A stretch of 64,000 nt of DNA from Acidithiobacillus ferrooxidans ATCC 23270 (lineage in GTDB: Bacteria; Pseudomonadota; Gammaproteobacteria; Acidithiobacillales; Acidithiobacillaceae), in the NCBI RefSeq assembly GCF_000021485.1, contig NC_011761.1:1890001-1954000 (forward strand), in the 5' to 3' direction. Each line of letters begins with the position of its first letter. Position 1 is the first letter of the stretch. The position numbers and the translations under genes are program-made. The notes under the pieces are model-generated. The model was not told where the DNA came from, did no database searches, and was given only the letters and a program-made list of their open reading frames with translations. Below are positions 1 to 9,030 of this stretch, one piece after another.

Positions 1-2
1 GC

Positions 3-104
3 ATCCTGCACTCCCGGCCGGGTGTTTTTGAGAGCTCGGAGCTTTTTGAGACAGAGATCCCGCCTTTGCGTCATCAGCCGCTACCGGCCCACTTTGTGTT
101 CTGA
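3..104 (+). CDS. C-terminal fragment of an unidentified protein (cut by window start)
   Basis: An open frame runs from the window edge to a TGA at 102-104, giving about 33 residues with no hydrophobic segment and ending in Phe-Val-Phe. It stops 6 nt before the ATG of the isochorismatase-like gene, so it is probably the 3' end of the preceding gene of the same transcription unit. The piece is too short to recognise a family. It could also be a chance open frame. Confidence 0.4.
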   Translation: MLHSRPGVFESSELFETEIPPLRHQPLPAHFVF

Positions 105-110
105 GCAGTC

Positions 111-656
111 ATGCGTATCGAGGCCGCGCAGAGCATCGTCATTGCCATCGATCTGCAGGATCGCCTGCTCGGTACACTGGCGCCGGCGCGGCGGGCGCCG
201 CTCCTGGACAATGTCTCCCGGCTGCTGAAATCGGCCACCGCCTTGGGGCTGCCTGTCCTCGCCACCGCCCAATATCCGCAGGGACTGGGGCCGGCCCGAG
301 AGGATATCTGCGTCCATGCTGCGGAGGTTCTGGAAAAGACCGCCTTTTCCTGCTGGCGCGGCGAGAAAATCCGCCAGTGGCTGACGGCACGGGATGATCG
401 GCGTCAGGTCATTCTGACCGGCATGGAGTTGCATATCTGCGTGCTGCAAACGGCGCTGGACCTGCAGGCGGCGGGCTGGCAACCGGTGGTAGTGGCCGAC
501 GCCTGCGCCAGTCGTGACGCCGGGCATCAGCAACCTGCCCTGGAGCGGCTGCGACAAGCCGGGGTTACGGTCGCCGTCGCGGAGTCCGTATTTTATGAAT
601 GGCTGGGGGACGCGATCCACCCGGCCTTTCGCGGTCTTGCCGCCGCGTGGCGCTAG
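111..656 (+). CDS. Isochorismatase-family cysteine hydrolase
   Basis: This is a cytoplasmic single-domain hydrolase of the isochorismatase/nicotinamidase superfamily, 181 aa, the usual family length. The Asp-Lys-Cys triad is visible: an N-terminal strand with Asp14 or Asp17 in the IAIDLQDR segment, Lys76 in LEKTAF, and Cys110 in the Gly-x-x-x-His-x-Cys-Val segment. True isochorismatases act on a vinyl ether, but many family members hydrolyse amides such as nicotinamide, and nothing here fixes the substrate. The stop codon lies 10 nt before the proposed TTG start of the M61 peptidase, so the two are probably co-transcribed. Confidence 0.88.
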   Translation: MRIEAAQSIVIAIDLQDRLLGTLAPARRAPLLDNVSRLLKSATALGLPVLATAQYPQGLGPAREDICVHAAEVLEKTAFSCWRGEKIRQWLTARDDRRQVILTGMELHICVLQTALDLQAAGWQPVVVADACASRDAGHQQPALERLRQAGVTVAVAESVFYEWLGDAIHPAFRGLAAAWR

Positions 657-666
657 GAATGCCGCT

Positions 667-2490
667 TTGATCATTCCCCCACTGAGTTACCGGATCAGCG
701 CCGAGCCGCGGGCCCATCTTTTTCGGGTAACCCTCAGTATTTCCGAGGCGGACCCGGAAGGACAGATCCTTGCCCTGCCCGCCTGGGTGCCCGGCAGCTA
801 CACCATCCGCGATCTTGCCCGCCATGTGACCCAAATCCGCGCAGAACGCAACGGACAGGATATCGCCCTGCACAAAATCGCCAAAGACCGCTGGCGGCTT
901 GCGCCAGGGCATGGCCCGGTGGTCGTCCATTACGCCGTCTACGCCTTCGACCGCTCGGTACGGACCACATATCTGGATGATCAGGGAGGCTTTTTCAACG
1001 GCCCGGCCATCTACCTGCGGGTGTCCGGACAGGAGGCACAAACGCACGCGGTCCTCCTCGAAGGCCCCGAAGACTGGCAGGTAGGCACCGCCCTCCCCCG
1101 CCAGAGCGGTGCGGTATGGAGCTGGGGCGGTTTTGAAGCCTCCGGCTTTGATGCCCTCATCGATCATCCAGTGCTCATGGGGCCCCTTACCCTGCTGGAT
1201 TTCGAGGTGGGAGAACGACCTCATCACCTGCTTATCCAGGGCACTCACCAGGCGGATCTGCAACGTCTCGGTGCCGACCTGACCCGCATCTGCGACTGGC
1301 AGCAGCGCTTCTGGGGGGATGCCGCCTTCACAGGGTATCACTTTCTGTGCATGACCAGCACCGACGGCTACGGCGGGCTGGAGCACCGTGCGTCCAGTGC
1401 CCTCCTCTGCGCCCGGGATGACCTGAGCGGTCGCAACGAGGACCATTACCGGCGTTTTCTGGGGCTGGCCAGCCACGAGTATTTTCATGGCTGGCTGGTG
1501 CAGGCCATCCGTCCCGCCGTGCTCGGCGCCAGCGCACTGGACCGGGAGGTACTCACCCGCGATCTCTGGGTCTTCGAGGGTATCACCTCCTATTATGACG
1601 ATCTCTGCCTGCGCCGCGCCGGTCTGACGACCCCCGCGCAATATCTGTGCGGCGTCGGGAAGGAGCTTACCCGCCTGCTGCGCCGCCCGGGACGTTTCCT
1701 GCAAAGCGTGGCGGAATCCAGTGAAGATGCCTGGATCAGGCTCTATCATCCCCATGTCAACAGCGCCAACTTTGAGATCAGCTATTACAACAAGGGCGCC
1801 CTGCTCGCCCTCTGCCTGGACCTCAGTCTGCGCCTAGAGAGTGCCGGGGCCCTGAGTCTGGACACGGTACTTGGGCGCCTGTGGCAGGATTACGGACGCA
1901 CCGGCATCCCCCTGCCCGAAGGCCAGTGTGTCGGGATCGTCGAAGACCTTGCCGGGCCTGCGCTCGCCGGGCGTCTACAGGACTGGATCACCGCGAGGAC
2001 CGACTTACCGTTGCCGGCGCTGCTCGCGGAAATGGGCATTGCGCTGCGCCTGCGCGCGGCCAGCGGCCCGCAGGATGAGGGTGGAGAGCCCGCAGAGAAA
2101 ACCCTGCGTGCATGGCTTGGCGCGCAGTGGTTACCCCATGCGCTGGGTGTCCAGTTGCGCCATGTGCAGACGGACAGCCCTGCGGAGCAGGCGGGTCTGT
2201 CCCCGGACGACATTCTCGTCGCCCTGGATGGCGTCCGGACTACGGCGGAACAATTGCCGGAGCAACTGGATGCGGTTCCGGAGGGCGCGGCGCTGCGCAT
2301 TCAGTTCTTCCGTGACAACATCCTCCGGGAAACCCGCGTGACCCCTACCGCACCGCCACGGGATACGGCCTGGCTGGAATTGCTGGAGGACGTCGATGAT
2401 GTGGTCCTCGCGCGTCGCCGCGCCTGGCTGGAGGGAACGGGCGCGGTCAGTGAAACGTCCCGGTGCGCGTCCCTGCCGGACGGGGGATAG
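667..2490 (+). CDS. M61-family metallopeptidase with C-terminal PDZ domain
   Basis: This is a predicted zinc aminopeptidase (glycyl aminopeptidase family), 607 aa from the chosen start. An N-terminal beta-sandwich domain is followed by the gluzincin catalytic domain, with His-Glu-Tyr-Phe-His at residues 270-274 and a downstream FEGITSYY segment supplying the third zinc ligand. A PDZ domain occupies roughly residues 505-590. I chose the TTG at 667 because AGGA lies 8 nt upstream and the family homology begins there; an in-frame ATG at 514 would lie inside the preceding gene. No signal peptide is evident. The stop codon is only 2 nt from that of the convergent ymdB-like gene. Confidence 0.9.
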   Translation: MIIPPLSYRISAEPRAHLFRVTLSISEADPEGQILALPAWVPGSYTIRDLARHVTQIRAERNGQDIALHKIAKDRWRLAPGHGPVVVHYAVYAFDRSVRTTYLDDQGGFFNGPAIYLRVSGQEAQTHAVLLEGPEDWQVGTALPRQSGAVWSWGGFEASGFDALIDHPVLMGPLTLLDFEVGERPHHLLIQGTHQADLQRLGADLTRICDWQQRFWGDAAFTGYHFLCMTSTDGYGGLEHRASSALLCARDDLSGRNEDHYRRFLGLASHEYFHGWLVQAIRPAVLGASALDREVLTRDLWVFEGITSYYDDLCLRRAGLTTPAQYLCGVGKELTRLLRRPGRFLQSVAESSEDAWIRLYHPHVNSANFEISYYNKGALLALCLDLSLRLESAGALSLDTVLGRLWQDYGRTGIPLPEGQCVGIVEDLAGPALAGRLQDWITARTDLPLPALLAEMGIALRLRAASGPQDEGGEPAEKTLRAWLGAQWLPHALGVQLRHVQTDSPAEQAGLSPDDILVALDGVRTTAEQLPEQLDAVPEGAALRIQFFRDNILRETRVTPTAPPRDTAWLELLEDVDDVVLARRRAWLEGTGAVSETSRCASLPDGG

Positions 2491-2492
2491 GC

Positions 2493-3293
2493 TCAGGATA
2501 TTTCCTGCGGAAAGTCGTAACGTACACGACGCACGGCGCTGCATCGGCCGGTGCCCGTATCCACCGTCATCAGCAGGCCACAAAAGGTGGCCACGCCGTC
2601 CACCGCTTCTCCGTGTCCGGGCAGGGCGGTAATGAAGCGGCGAATGGCGGCGTCCTTGTCCACGCCGATCACCGAGTCGTAGCAACCGCACATGCCCGCA
2701 TCGCTCTGGTAGGCGGTGCCGCCGGGGAGCACACGCTCATCCGCCGTGGGCACATGAGTGTGGCTGCCCATGACGCCGGCCACACGGCCCGCCAGGTGCC
2801 AGCCCATAGCCGTCTTCTCACTGGTGGCTTCGGCATGCATATCGACGAGGATGACATCGCAATCCATCGCCTCTTGCGCCAGCACGGCGTCCGCAGTGCG
2901 GAACGGGCAGTCATACACCGGATGCATGAACAGCCGTCCCATGAGATTGAGCACCCCCAGACGCCAGCCGCCCTGCGCCTCCACCACCACCCAGCCCGCT
3001 CCCGGTGTGCCCGGCGGCGCATTGCAGGGCCGCAGCAGGCGCGGCTCCTCCCGGATGAAGGTCAGCGCCTCCCGCTGATCCCAGACATGGTTCCCAGCGG
3101 TAATCACATCCACACCCCAACTGCGGAATTCCCGGACGATGGCCGCCGTGATCCCCATACCGCCGGCGGCGTTCTCCCCATTCACCACCACCGCGTCCAG
3201 CGGCCCCTCCTGCCGCAGCCGCGCCAGCGCCAGCCGCAAGGCACGCCGCCCTGCAGACCCCATTACATCACCGGCAAACAATATTTGTGCCAT
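2493..3293 (-). CDS. YmdB-family metallophosphoesterase (2',3'-cyclic nucleotide phosphodiesterase type)
   Basis: The product is 266 aa and matches the TIGR00282/YmdB family. It opens with the metal-binding Phe-Ala-Gly-Asp-Val-Met-Gly segment and continues with Asn-Gly-Glu-Asn-Ala, a Gly-Asn-His motif and a Gly-Ser-His-Thr-His motif, the di-metal ligands of the family. Characterised members hydrolyse 2',3'-cAMP; the cellular role is otherwise unclear. Two adjacent ATGs exist, at 3296 and 3293, and the first overlaps the stop of the 5-formyl-THF cyclo-ligase gene as ATGA, so translational coupling with that upstream gene is likely. Confidence 0.88.
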   Translation of the reverse strand: MAQILFAGDVMGSAGRRALRLALARLRQEGPLDAVVVNGENAAGGMGITAAIVREFRSWGVDVITAGNHVWDQREALTFIREEPRLLRPCNAPPGTPGAGWVVVEAQGGWRLGVLNLMGRLFMHPVYDCPFRTADAVLAQEAMDCDVILVDMHAEATSEKTAMGWHLAGRVAGVMGSHTHVPTADERVLPGGTAYQSDAGMCGCYDSVIGVDKDAAIRRFITALPGHGEAVDGVATFCGLLMTVDTGTGRCSAVRRVRYDFPQEIS

Positions 3294-3886
3294 CATGATC
3301 CGATCCGGTAACAGCCTTTTTCTGTACAGACGATGCCCAGTGGGATATCCCAGGGCTCTCTGGGCAGCCGGGGCACCTCCTGAAAGGCATGCCCGACACC
3401 AATCAAACGCGGGCGCCGCCAACTGCGGCGATGGGGCAAATGCGCCAGGCTGCGATCATAGAAACCGCCGCCCATCCCCAGACGGTACCCCTCCGCGTCA
3501 AAGGCAACCAGCGGCAGGATCAGCAGATCCAACTCGCGTACCGACCGCTGACAGCCGGGGGGCACCTGCGGTTCGGGGATGTGAAAGCGATTACTGCGCA
3601 GCTCCGTATGCGGATGAAAAGGCGCAAAGCGGAGGCTGCGCGCAAAGTGCCCGGCCAGCACCGGCAGATAAAAATGCTTGTTGACGGCGATGGGATGCTG
3701 CATGACCGGCAAGGGGCTGATTTCGCCCTGCATGGGCCAGTAGAGTCCGATATGCCGGGCCCGCCGAAAGTGGTTGAGGCGCACGAGATGACTGGCGAGA
3801 GCCGTGGCGGCATAGTCCATCGCCTCTGACGATAGTGCACGTCGCTGCTGACGTATCCGTCGGCGCAACTGACTTTTGGTCGGCAG
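3293..3886 (-). CDS. 5-formyltetrahydrofolate cyclo-ligase (YgfA)
   Basis: This enzyme makes 5,10-methenyl-THF from 5-formyl-THF with ATP, recycling folate in the cytosol. The N-terminal basic segment (KSQLRRRIRQQRR) and the C-terminal Gly-Met-Gly-Gly-Gly-Phe-Tyr-Asp-Arg motif are diagnostic. The start is uncertain: the frame stays open upstream to 3976, but that part lies inside the 6S RNA gene. A CTG at 3886 (AGGA just upstream) gives 197 aa, the normal length, and a TTG at 3868 is the alternative. The zapA - 6S RNA - ygfA order is the conserved proteobacterial arrangement. Confidence 0.87.
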   Translation of the reverse strand: MPTKSQLRRRIRQQRRALSSEAMDYAATALASHLVRLNHFRRARHIGLYWPMQGEISPLPVMQHPIAVNKHFYLPVLAGHFARSLRFAPFHPHTELRSNRFHIPEPQVPPGCQRSVRELDLLILPLVAFDAEGYRLGMGGGFYDRSLAHLPHRRSWRRPRLIGVGHAFQEVPRLPREPWDIPLGIVCTEKGCYRIGS

Positions 3887-3907
3887 ATCATCCTGCCCTG
3901 GAAATAA

Positions 3908-4091
3908 GGAACCTCCCGCCTGGGTCGTGCAGCCCGCTACCCCATGAACCTGATGTACAGGTGGGCATCCACACACCGCTTCAGGCTACTCCGCAAGGGA
4001 GCGGCACACCACGGCGATGACTGGGGACACCCTGGATAGACAATGTTGGTTCAGGAATCATCTCGGCCACTCGAGCCCCGCAGGAGGCAAT
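3908..4091 (-). ncRNA. ssrS: 6S RNA
   Basis: The minus strand between zapA and the cyclo-ligase gene can fold into the long imperfect rod of 6S RNA. The 5' end (GCCUCCUGC) pairs with the 3' end (GCGGGAGG), and CUGAACC near position 40 of the RNA pairs with GGUUCA in the 3' arm, leaving a large central bulge. The length of about 184 nt and the location between zapA and ygfA are both typical. 6S RNA sequesters the housekeeping sigma-RNA polymerase holoenzyme in stationary phase. The ends are estimated from pairing, and the 5' end lies only about 8 nt after the zapA stop. Confidence 0.83.
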
Positions 4092-4098
4092 AACCAAG

Positions 4099-4425
4099 CT
4101 ACTCTGCCCCCCTACCCATGTCAACCAGCCGGCGCAGGCGATTCTCCAGCCGATCGAGCTGTTCATCACGCGCCTGCATTTCCTGGCGGGCGCGCTGCAG
4201 GTCTGCGGCCAGATTGACCGCCACCATCAGGGCAGTGCGCTCCTTGCTGATCGTCCGCCCCTGCGCGCGGGCGGCATCGAGCTGTTGATTGAGCAGAGCC
4301 ACCGCCTCCAGGAGTAGCGCCTGCTCTTCGGGCAGACAGGGTACCTGATAACTTTGTCCCATCAGGTTGATGTTGACGCGGTTGGTGGCGGAATTGCGGG
4401 TTGCTTCAGGCACGGTCTTCTCCAT
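4099..4425 (-). CDS. zapA: Cell division protein ZapA
   Basis: The 108-aa cytoplasmic protein has the ZapA layout: a short beta-rich N-terminal head (VNINLMGQSYQVPC) followed by a long coiled coil from about residue 45 to 105 with a heptad pattern. ZapA tetramers bundle FtsZ filaments at the division site. It lies 15 nt downstream of the zapB-like gene and directly upstream of 6S RNA, the standard order in proteobacteria. Confidence 0.92.
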   Translation of the reverse strand: MEKTVPEATRNSATNRVNINLMGQSYQVPCLPEEQALLLEAVALLNQQLDAARAQGRTISKERTALMVAVNLAADLQRARQEMQARDEQLDRLENRLRRLVDMGRGAE

Positions 4426-4440
4426 CTGTCTGGGTGTTCT

Positions 4441-4698
4441 TTATTCGTTTTCCCAACGGCTGACCTGCGTGAGCAGTTCGCTGAGCCGCAGACATATTGC
4501 CTCCTGACGCTCCCGCAGCAGGGTATTTTCTGCATCCAGCATCTGGATCTGCTTCTGCAGCGCCTGCAGGGAACGCCTGTCGCGGCCGTCGCCCTCGAGA
4601 TGACGACGCAGGCCACGATAATCCGTTATAATGCTCTCCAGCTCTGTGAACAGGGATTCAAAACGGGACTCCACCACTGCGCCACCCCATCTCTCCAA
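4441..4698 (-). CDS. ZapB-like short coiled-coil protein (TIGR02449 type)
   Basis: The product is 85 aa and almost entirely coiled coil. It is charged and Leu/Gln-rich, with no membrane segment. Proteins of this kind (TIGR02449 family) are regularly found immediately upstream of zapA and are presumed cell-division accessory factors comparable to ZapB; that role is inferred from position. The gene shares a short divergent intergenic region with mrdA, so both promoters must lie within about 65 nt. Confidence 0.75.
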   Translation of the reverse strand: MERWGGAVVESRFESLFTELESIITDYRGLRRHLEGDGRDRRSLQALQKQIQMLDAENTLLRERQEAICLRLSELLTQVSRWENE

Positions 4699-4764
4699 GG
4701 ATTTTGCTTTCGAGTGTACGAAGCGTCCCAGCCATTTGCAAACTGAATCAGGTCATTCCCGGTT

Positions 4765-6675
4765 ATGTCCCCTTCTGATCACGAAAAACGTATTCGCAGC
4801 TTCCGCTTCCGGCTAGGGGTGGCAGCCGGTCTGATGTGCCTGGCGATACTGGTCGTCGTGCTGCGCGTCGTGGACCTGCAGGTGCTGCATTATTCCAAAT
4901 TTCGCACCCTGGCCTACGATAATCATGTGGCTCTCGTGCCCGTCGCCCCGCCCCGCGGCCTGGTGCTGGCCGATCACGGCGCGGTGCTGGCCGAAAATGA
5001 GCCCACCTATGCCCTGGAAATCACCCCCGACCAGGTGCCCAAACTGCAGGACACATTGCAGCGACTGCAGCAATTGCTCGGGCTGGACGCGAACGATATG
5101 CGCCGCTTTCAGGAACGGCGCATGGGCAAGCCGGATTTCGATCCGGTGGTGCTCAAGGCCGGTCTGACACCGGCACAGATCGCCGCGGTAGCCGTACGCG
5201 CATTGAATCTGCCCGGGGTGCAGGTGGTCGCCATGCTTCATCGCCATTATCCCTACGACGCGCTCTTCTCCCACGTCGTCGGCTATGTCGGCCCGATTAC
5301 CGCCACCGACCTCAAGGATTTTCGCGCCAGCAACTATGTCGGACGCAACTACATCGGCAAGAATGGCCTGGAACGCTATTACGAACGCCAGCTCCGCGGC
5401 ACCATGGGCTATCAGATCAAGGATATCAATGCGCGCGGCCTGCAGGTGGGCACCCTGCGCGAGATCCCGGCGCGCCCTGGTGAAAATTTGCTCACCCACC
5501 TGCGGGTGCGGGTTCAGGAGGCGGGGGCACTGGCCCTGCAGGGTAAGGGGTATCGCGGCGCAGTCGTCGCCATGAACCCGAACGATGGCGCCGTACTGGC
5601 CATGGTGACCAGCCCCAGCTTCAATGCCAACTGGTTCGTGGATGGTATCAGCACGGCCCACTGGCAGAGCCTCCTGAACAATCCGGGCCGCCCATTGATG
5701 AATCGCGCCGACAATGGCCTCTATCCGCCAGGCTCCTGCGCCAAGCCCTTTTATTCTGTAGAGGCGATACAGGAAGGCGTCATTGCGCCCGATTACCATA
5801 CTTTCTGCGCGGGTAATTATCAGCTTGGCGGCCATACCTACTGGGACTGGAACCGGGGAGGATTCGGCAACACCGGCCTGACCAAGGCGCTGACCTGGTC
5901 GGTGGATGTTTTCTACTACAAACTTGCGGTGAAGATGGGCATCGCCCTGCAGGACAAGACCCTGTGGCGATTTGGCTTCGGCAGCAAACCACCCATCGAT
6001 CTGCCAGGGGGCGCCAGCGGCCTGGTGCCCACCCCCGCCTGGAAGCTGGCGCATCTGCATGCCCCGTGGTATACCGGGGACTCCGTCATTCTCGGAATCG
6101 GCCAGGGGTATCTTCTGGAGACCCCCCTGCAATTGGCGCGGGCGGTCTCCGCGCTCGCCAACGGCGGCCATCTGGTCCAGCCTCAGGTGGCCAAAGCCTT
6201 CATCGATCCGGACAATGGCAGGGTGGAGCCCATCCCCGATGCGCCGCCCATCGATCTCCACATTTCGGCGGAGGCCATGCAGGCGGTGCGTAAAGGCATG
6301 GAAGCCTGTGTCACCAGCGGAACCTGCCATACGGTCAGCATCCCCGGCATCACCATTGCCGGAAAGACAGGCACCGCGCAAGTCCCGGTGGGGTACAAAA
6401 ATGGCCGCACCGTCTATAACAATGACTCTCTTTTTATCGGCTGGGCACCGGTACATCACCCCAAAATCGCCGTCGCCGTCGTGGTGGAATATGGTGGGCA
6501 TAATGCCTGGCAAGCCCTGCCGGTAGCCCGCGCAGTGATCAATGCCTATTTACGGCCCGATGGAAAAATGCCGGAAACGGTTGCCGAAAAAACCGCGGCG
6601 CATTATGATGCGCCCCTTGCCATTGGGGAGAAAGGTTCTGTCAACCCTCGCCCCGCTCAACCCGCGATACCATAA
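4765..6675 (+). CDS. mrdA: Penicillin-binding protein 2 (elongasome transpeptidase)
   Basis: This is the class B transpeptidase that cross-links peptidoglycan during rod elongation with RodA, 636 aa, anchored by one N-terminal membrane helix (about residues 18-38). A pedestal/dimerisation domain precedes the transpeptidase domain. The active-site motifs are Ser324-Cys-Ala-Lys327, Ser379-Val-Asp381 (SxD form, as usual in PBP2) and Lys534-Thr-Gly-Thr537. The partner rodA is not adjacent, although mrdA-rodA pairing is common elsewhere. rplY follows 12 nt later. Confidence 0.95.
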   Translation: MSPSDHEKRIRSFRFRLGVAAGLMCLAILVVVLRVVDLQVLHYSKFRTLAYDNHVALVPVAPPRGLVLADHGAVLAENEPTYALEITPDQVPKLQDTLQRLQQLLGLDANDMRRFQERRMGKPDFDPVVLKAGLTPAQIAAVAVRALNLPGVQVVAMLHRHYPYDALFSHVVGYVGPITATDLKDFRASNYVGRNYIGKNGLERYYERQLRGTMGYQIKDINARGLQVGTLREIPARPGENLLTHLRVRVQEAGALALQGKGYRGAVVAMNPNDGAVLAMVTSPSFNANWFVDGISTAHWQSLLNNPGRPLMNRADNGLYPPGSCAKPFYSVEAIQEGVIAPDYHTFCAGNYQLGGHTYWDWNRGGFGNTGLTKALTWSVDVFYYKLAVKMGIALQDKTLWRFGFGSKPPIDLPGGASGLVPTPAWKLAHLHAPWYTGDSVILGIGQGYLLETPLQLARAVSALANGGHLVQPQVAKAFIDPDNGRVEPIPDAPPIDLHISAEAMQAVRKGMEACVTSGTCHTVSIPGITIAGKTGTAQVPVGYKNGRTVYNNDSLFIGWAPVHHPKIAVAVVVEYGGHNAWQALPVARAVINAYLRPDGKMPETVAEKTAAHYDAPLAIGEKGSVNPRPAQPAIP

Positions 6676-6687
6676 GGAGTCCAGAAA

Positions 6688-7296
6688 ATGACAGATTTTG
6701 CGATTGCGGCCCAGCCGCGCGAAGATATCGGCCGTCGTGCCAGCCGCCGCCTGCGCCGCACCGGCATGGTGCCCGCCGTGCTCTACGGGGACGGCAAGGC
6801 CGCAATGGGCATCTGCATCGAAGCCCGCCTGCTGCGCAAGCTGTTGCCCGACGAGCGCGCCTATACCCACGTCATCACGCTGCAGCTCCCCGGCAGCAAA
6901 GAAACGGCCCTGATCCGCGATATTCAGATGCACCCTTATAAGGAGGAGGTCCTGCACATGGATTTCCTGCGCGTTCACGCTGGCGAACAGGTACGCTTGC
7001 ATGTGCCCGTCCACTTCCTGAACGAAAGCACCTGCGCCGGCATCAAGGCAGGCGGGGTATTGCATCGCGCCCTGGTGGAAGTAGAAGTGGAAGCGCCGGT
7101 GGATCGCCTGCCGGAAGCCCTCCAGGTGGATATCGCCGGGCTGCACATTGGTGATAGCCTGCATCTGTCCCAGATCAGTGTGCCCGCCGGCGTGACACTG
7201 GTACCTTTGCTGCATGAGGACGACAAGGAAGTCGTCTCCATCCACAATCCGCGTACCGGTGCCGAGGCGGAAGAGGCCCCGGAGACCGCCGCCTGA
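6688..7296 (+). CDS. rplY: 50S ribosomal protein L25 (Ctc-type, two-domain)
   Basis: The 202-aa protein has the N-terminal 5S rRNA-binding L25 domain (RRLRRTGMVPAVLYG region) and the C-terminal TL5/Ctc domain, the long form of L25. It binds 5S rRNA in the central protuberance. A good Shine-Dalgarno (AAGGAG) precedes the ATG. The C-terminus is acidic, rich in Glu and Ala. It is followed 6 nt later by pth, a very common pairing (rplY-pth-ychF). Confidence 0.95.
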   Translation: MTDFAIAAQPREDIGRRASRRLRRTGMVPAVLYGDGKAAMGICIEARLLRKLLPDERAYTHVITLQLPGSKETALIRDIQMHPYKEEVLHMDFLRVHAGEQVRLHVPVHFLNESTCAGIKAGGVLHRALVEVEVEAPVDRLPEALQVDIAGLHIGDSLHLSQISVPAGVTLVPLLHEDDKEVVSIHNPRTGAEAEEAPETAA

Positions 7297-7302
7297 GGCC
7301 TT

Positions 7303-7872
7303 ATGGACTGGTTGTTGGCGGGCCTGGGTAACCCCGGCGCGGAATACGCCCGTACCCGCCACAATGCCGGCTTCTGGACGCTCCAGACCCTTGCGGATCG
7401 GGTCGGGGCGTCTTTGCGTATGGAGAAGCGCTGGCATTGTCTGGCTGCTACGGCGCGAGCTTCCGGACTGGAACTGGGGCTGTGTATGCCCCAGGATTTC
7501 ATGAACCGCAGTGGCGGCCCGGTGCAGGCCATGGCGGCCTTTTATAAAGTAGCCGCGGAACGGATTCTGGTGATGCATGACGAACTGGACCTTCCGCCGG
7601 GCGCAGCGCGGCTGAAACGCGGTGGAGGTCATGGCGGCCACAACGGCCTCCGCGATCTCGACCGTGCCCTGGGCACACGGGATTACTGGCGACTGCGTAT
7701 CGGCATCGGCCATCCGGGGCACAAGGACGCGGTCATCCCTTATGTGCTGAGCGCCCCACCGCCAGCGGATAAGACCCTGATTGACGAGGCGATTGAACGC
7801 AGCCTCGGCGTACTTCCCGACTTTCTCTGCGGCCGCACGGATGCGGCGCAAAAATCCCTGCACAGCGATTAG
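7303..7872 (+). CDS. pth: Peptidyl-tRNA hydrolase
   Basis: This enzyme releases tRNA from prematurely dissociated peptidyl-tRNA. At 189 aa it is normal size. It shows the N-terminal GLGNPG-x-x-Y-x-x-T-R-HN-x-G signature with the catalytic His of the RHNAG segment, the FMN-x-SG segment, and the HDELDLPPG motif with the conserved Asp. It is the middle gene of the rplY-pth-ychF run; ychF starts 9 nt downstream with an AGGAG ribosome-binding site. Confidence 0.96.
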   Translation: MDWLLAGLGNPGAEYARTRHNAGFWTLQTLADRVGASLRMEKRWHCLAATARASGLELGLCMPQDFMNRSGGPVQAMAAFYKVAAERILVMHDELDLPPGAARLKRGGGHGGHNGLRDLDRALGTRDYWRLRIGIGHPGHKDAVIPYVLSAPPPADKTLIDEAIERSLGVLPDFLCGRTDAAQKSLHSD

Positions 7873-7881
7873 GAGTTTCTT

Positions 7882-8973
7882 ATGGCTTTGGCCTGCGGCA
7901 TCGTCGGCTTACCCAACGTCGGCAAATCCACCCTTTTCAACGCCATCACCAAGGCGGGCATCGCGGCGGAGAACTATCCCTTCTGTACGATCGAGCCCAA
8001 TGTCGGGCTGGTTGCCGTGCCGGATCCCCGTCTTGAGGCCCTGTCAGAGATCGTCAAGCCACAGAAGGTACAGCACGCCACCATGGAGTTCGTGGACATC
8101 GCCGGGCTGGTGGCCGGCGCAGCGCAGGGCGAGGGTCTGGGCAACCAGTTTCTCGCCCATATCCGCGAGACAGACGCCATTGCCTTGGTCACCCGCTGCT
8201 TTGAGGACCCCAACGTGGTTCATGTGAGCGGTCACGTGGATCCCGTGGCAGATCTCGAGGTGGTGCTGACGGAACTGATTCTGGCCGATCTCGGCACCGT
8301 GGAGAAAGCCCAGGCACGGGTGGCGCGACAGGCCAAGGGCGGCAACAAGGATGCGGTGGCCGAAGCCGCCGCCATGGCCCGCCTCCTGCCCCATCTGAAT
8401 GAAGGAAAGCCAGCCGCCAGTCTGAACCTGAACAGTGAGGAGCAAGAGCATCTGCGCAGCCTCTGTCTGCTGACCATGAAACCCCTCATGGTTATTGCCA
8501 ATGTCGCTGAGGACGAGCTGCAGGGGGGCCCCTGGCGTGCACCACTGGAAGCCTGGGCGACCGAACGGCATGCGAGTGTGGTGCCTGTCTGCGCCGCCAT
8601 AGAATCAGAGCTGGCAGAACTGGAACCGGAGGAGCAAAACGCTTTCTTGCAGGACTTGGGGCTGGAGGAGCCCGGCCTCAACCGCATCATCCGTGCGGCT
8701 TACCGTTTACTGGGTCTGCAGACCTACTTCACTGCCGGCGTCAAGGAGGTCCGCGCCTGGACCATCCCGGTGGGCGCCACAGCGCCACAGGCGGCGGGCG
8801 TGATCCACAGCGATTTCGAACGCGGTTTCATCCGCGCCCAGACCATCGCCTATGACGATTTTATCCGGTACAAAGGCGAACAGGGGGCGAAGGAGGCGGG
8901 CAAGATGCGCGCGGAAGGAAAGGAATATGTGGTGCAGGACGGAGATGTGCTGAACTTTTTGTTCAACGTGTAG
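7882..8973 (+). CDS. ychF: Redox-responsive ATPase YchF (Obg-related)
   Basis: This is a universally conserved P-loop NTPase of the Obg family with unusual ATP preference, 363 aa. It shows G1 GLPNVGKST at the N-terminus, switch II DIAGLV-x-GA, an NVAE in place of NKxD (the basis of ATP rather than GTP use), a coiled-coil insert around residues 130-200 and a C-terminal TGS domain. It binds the ribosome and acts in stress and translation control. It is the last gene of the rplY-pth-ychF unit. Confidence 0.96.
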   Translation: MALACGIVGLPNVGKSTLFNAITKAGIAAENYPFCTIEPNVGLVAVPDPRLEALSEIVKPQKVQHATMEFVDIAGLVAGAAQGEGLGNQFLAHIRETDAIALVTRCFEDPNVVHVSGHVDPVADLEVVLTELILADLGTVEKAQARVARQAKGGNKDAVAEAAAMARLLPHLNEGKPAASLNLNSEEQEHLRSLCLLTMKPLMVIANVAEDELQGGPWRAPLEAWATERHASVVPVCAAIESELAELEPEEQNAFLQDLGLEEPGLNRIIRAAYRLLGLQTYFTAGVKEVRAWTIPVGATAPQAAGVIHSDFERGFIRAQTIAYDDFIRYKGEQGAKEAGKMRAEGKEYVVQDGDVLNFLFNV

Positions 8974-9030
8974 GGGAATACCGTCCAAAATAGATTACAT
9001 GCCGCGTGTTTTAACGTACACTCCCCGTCC

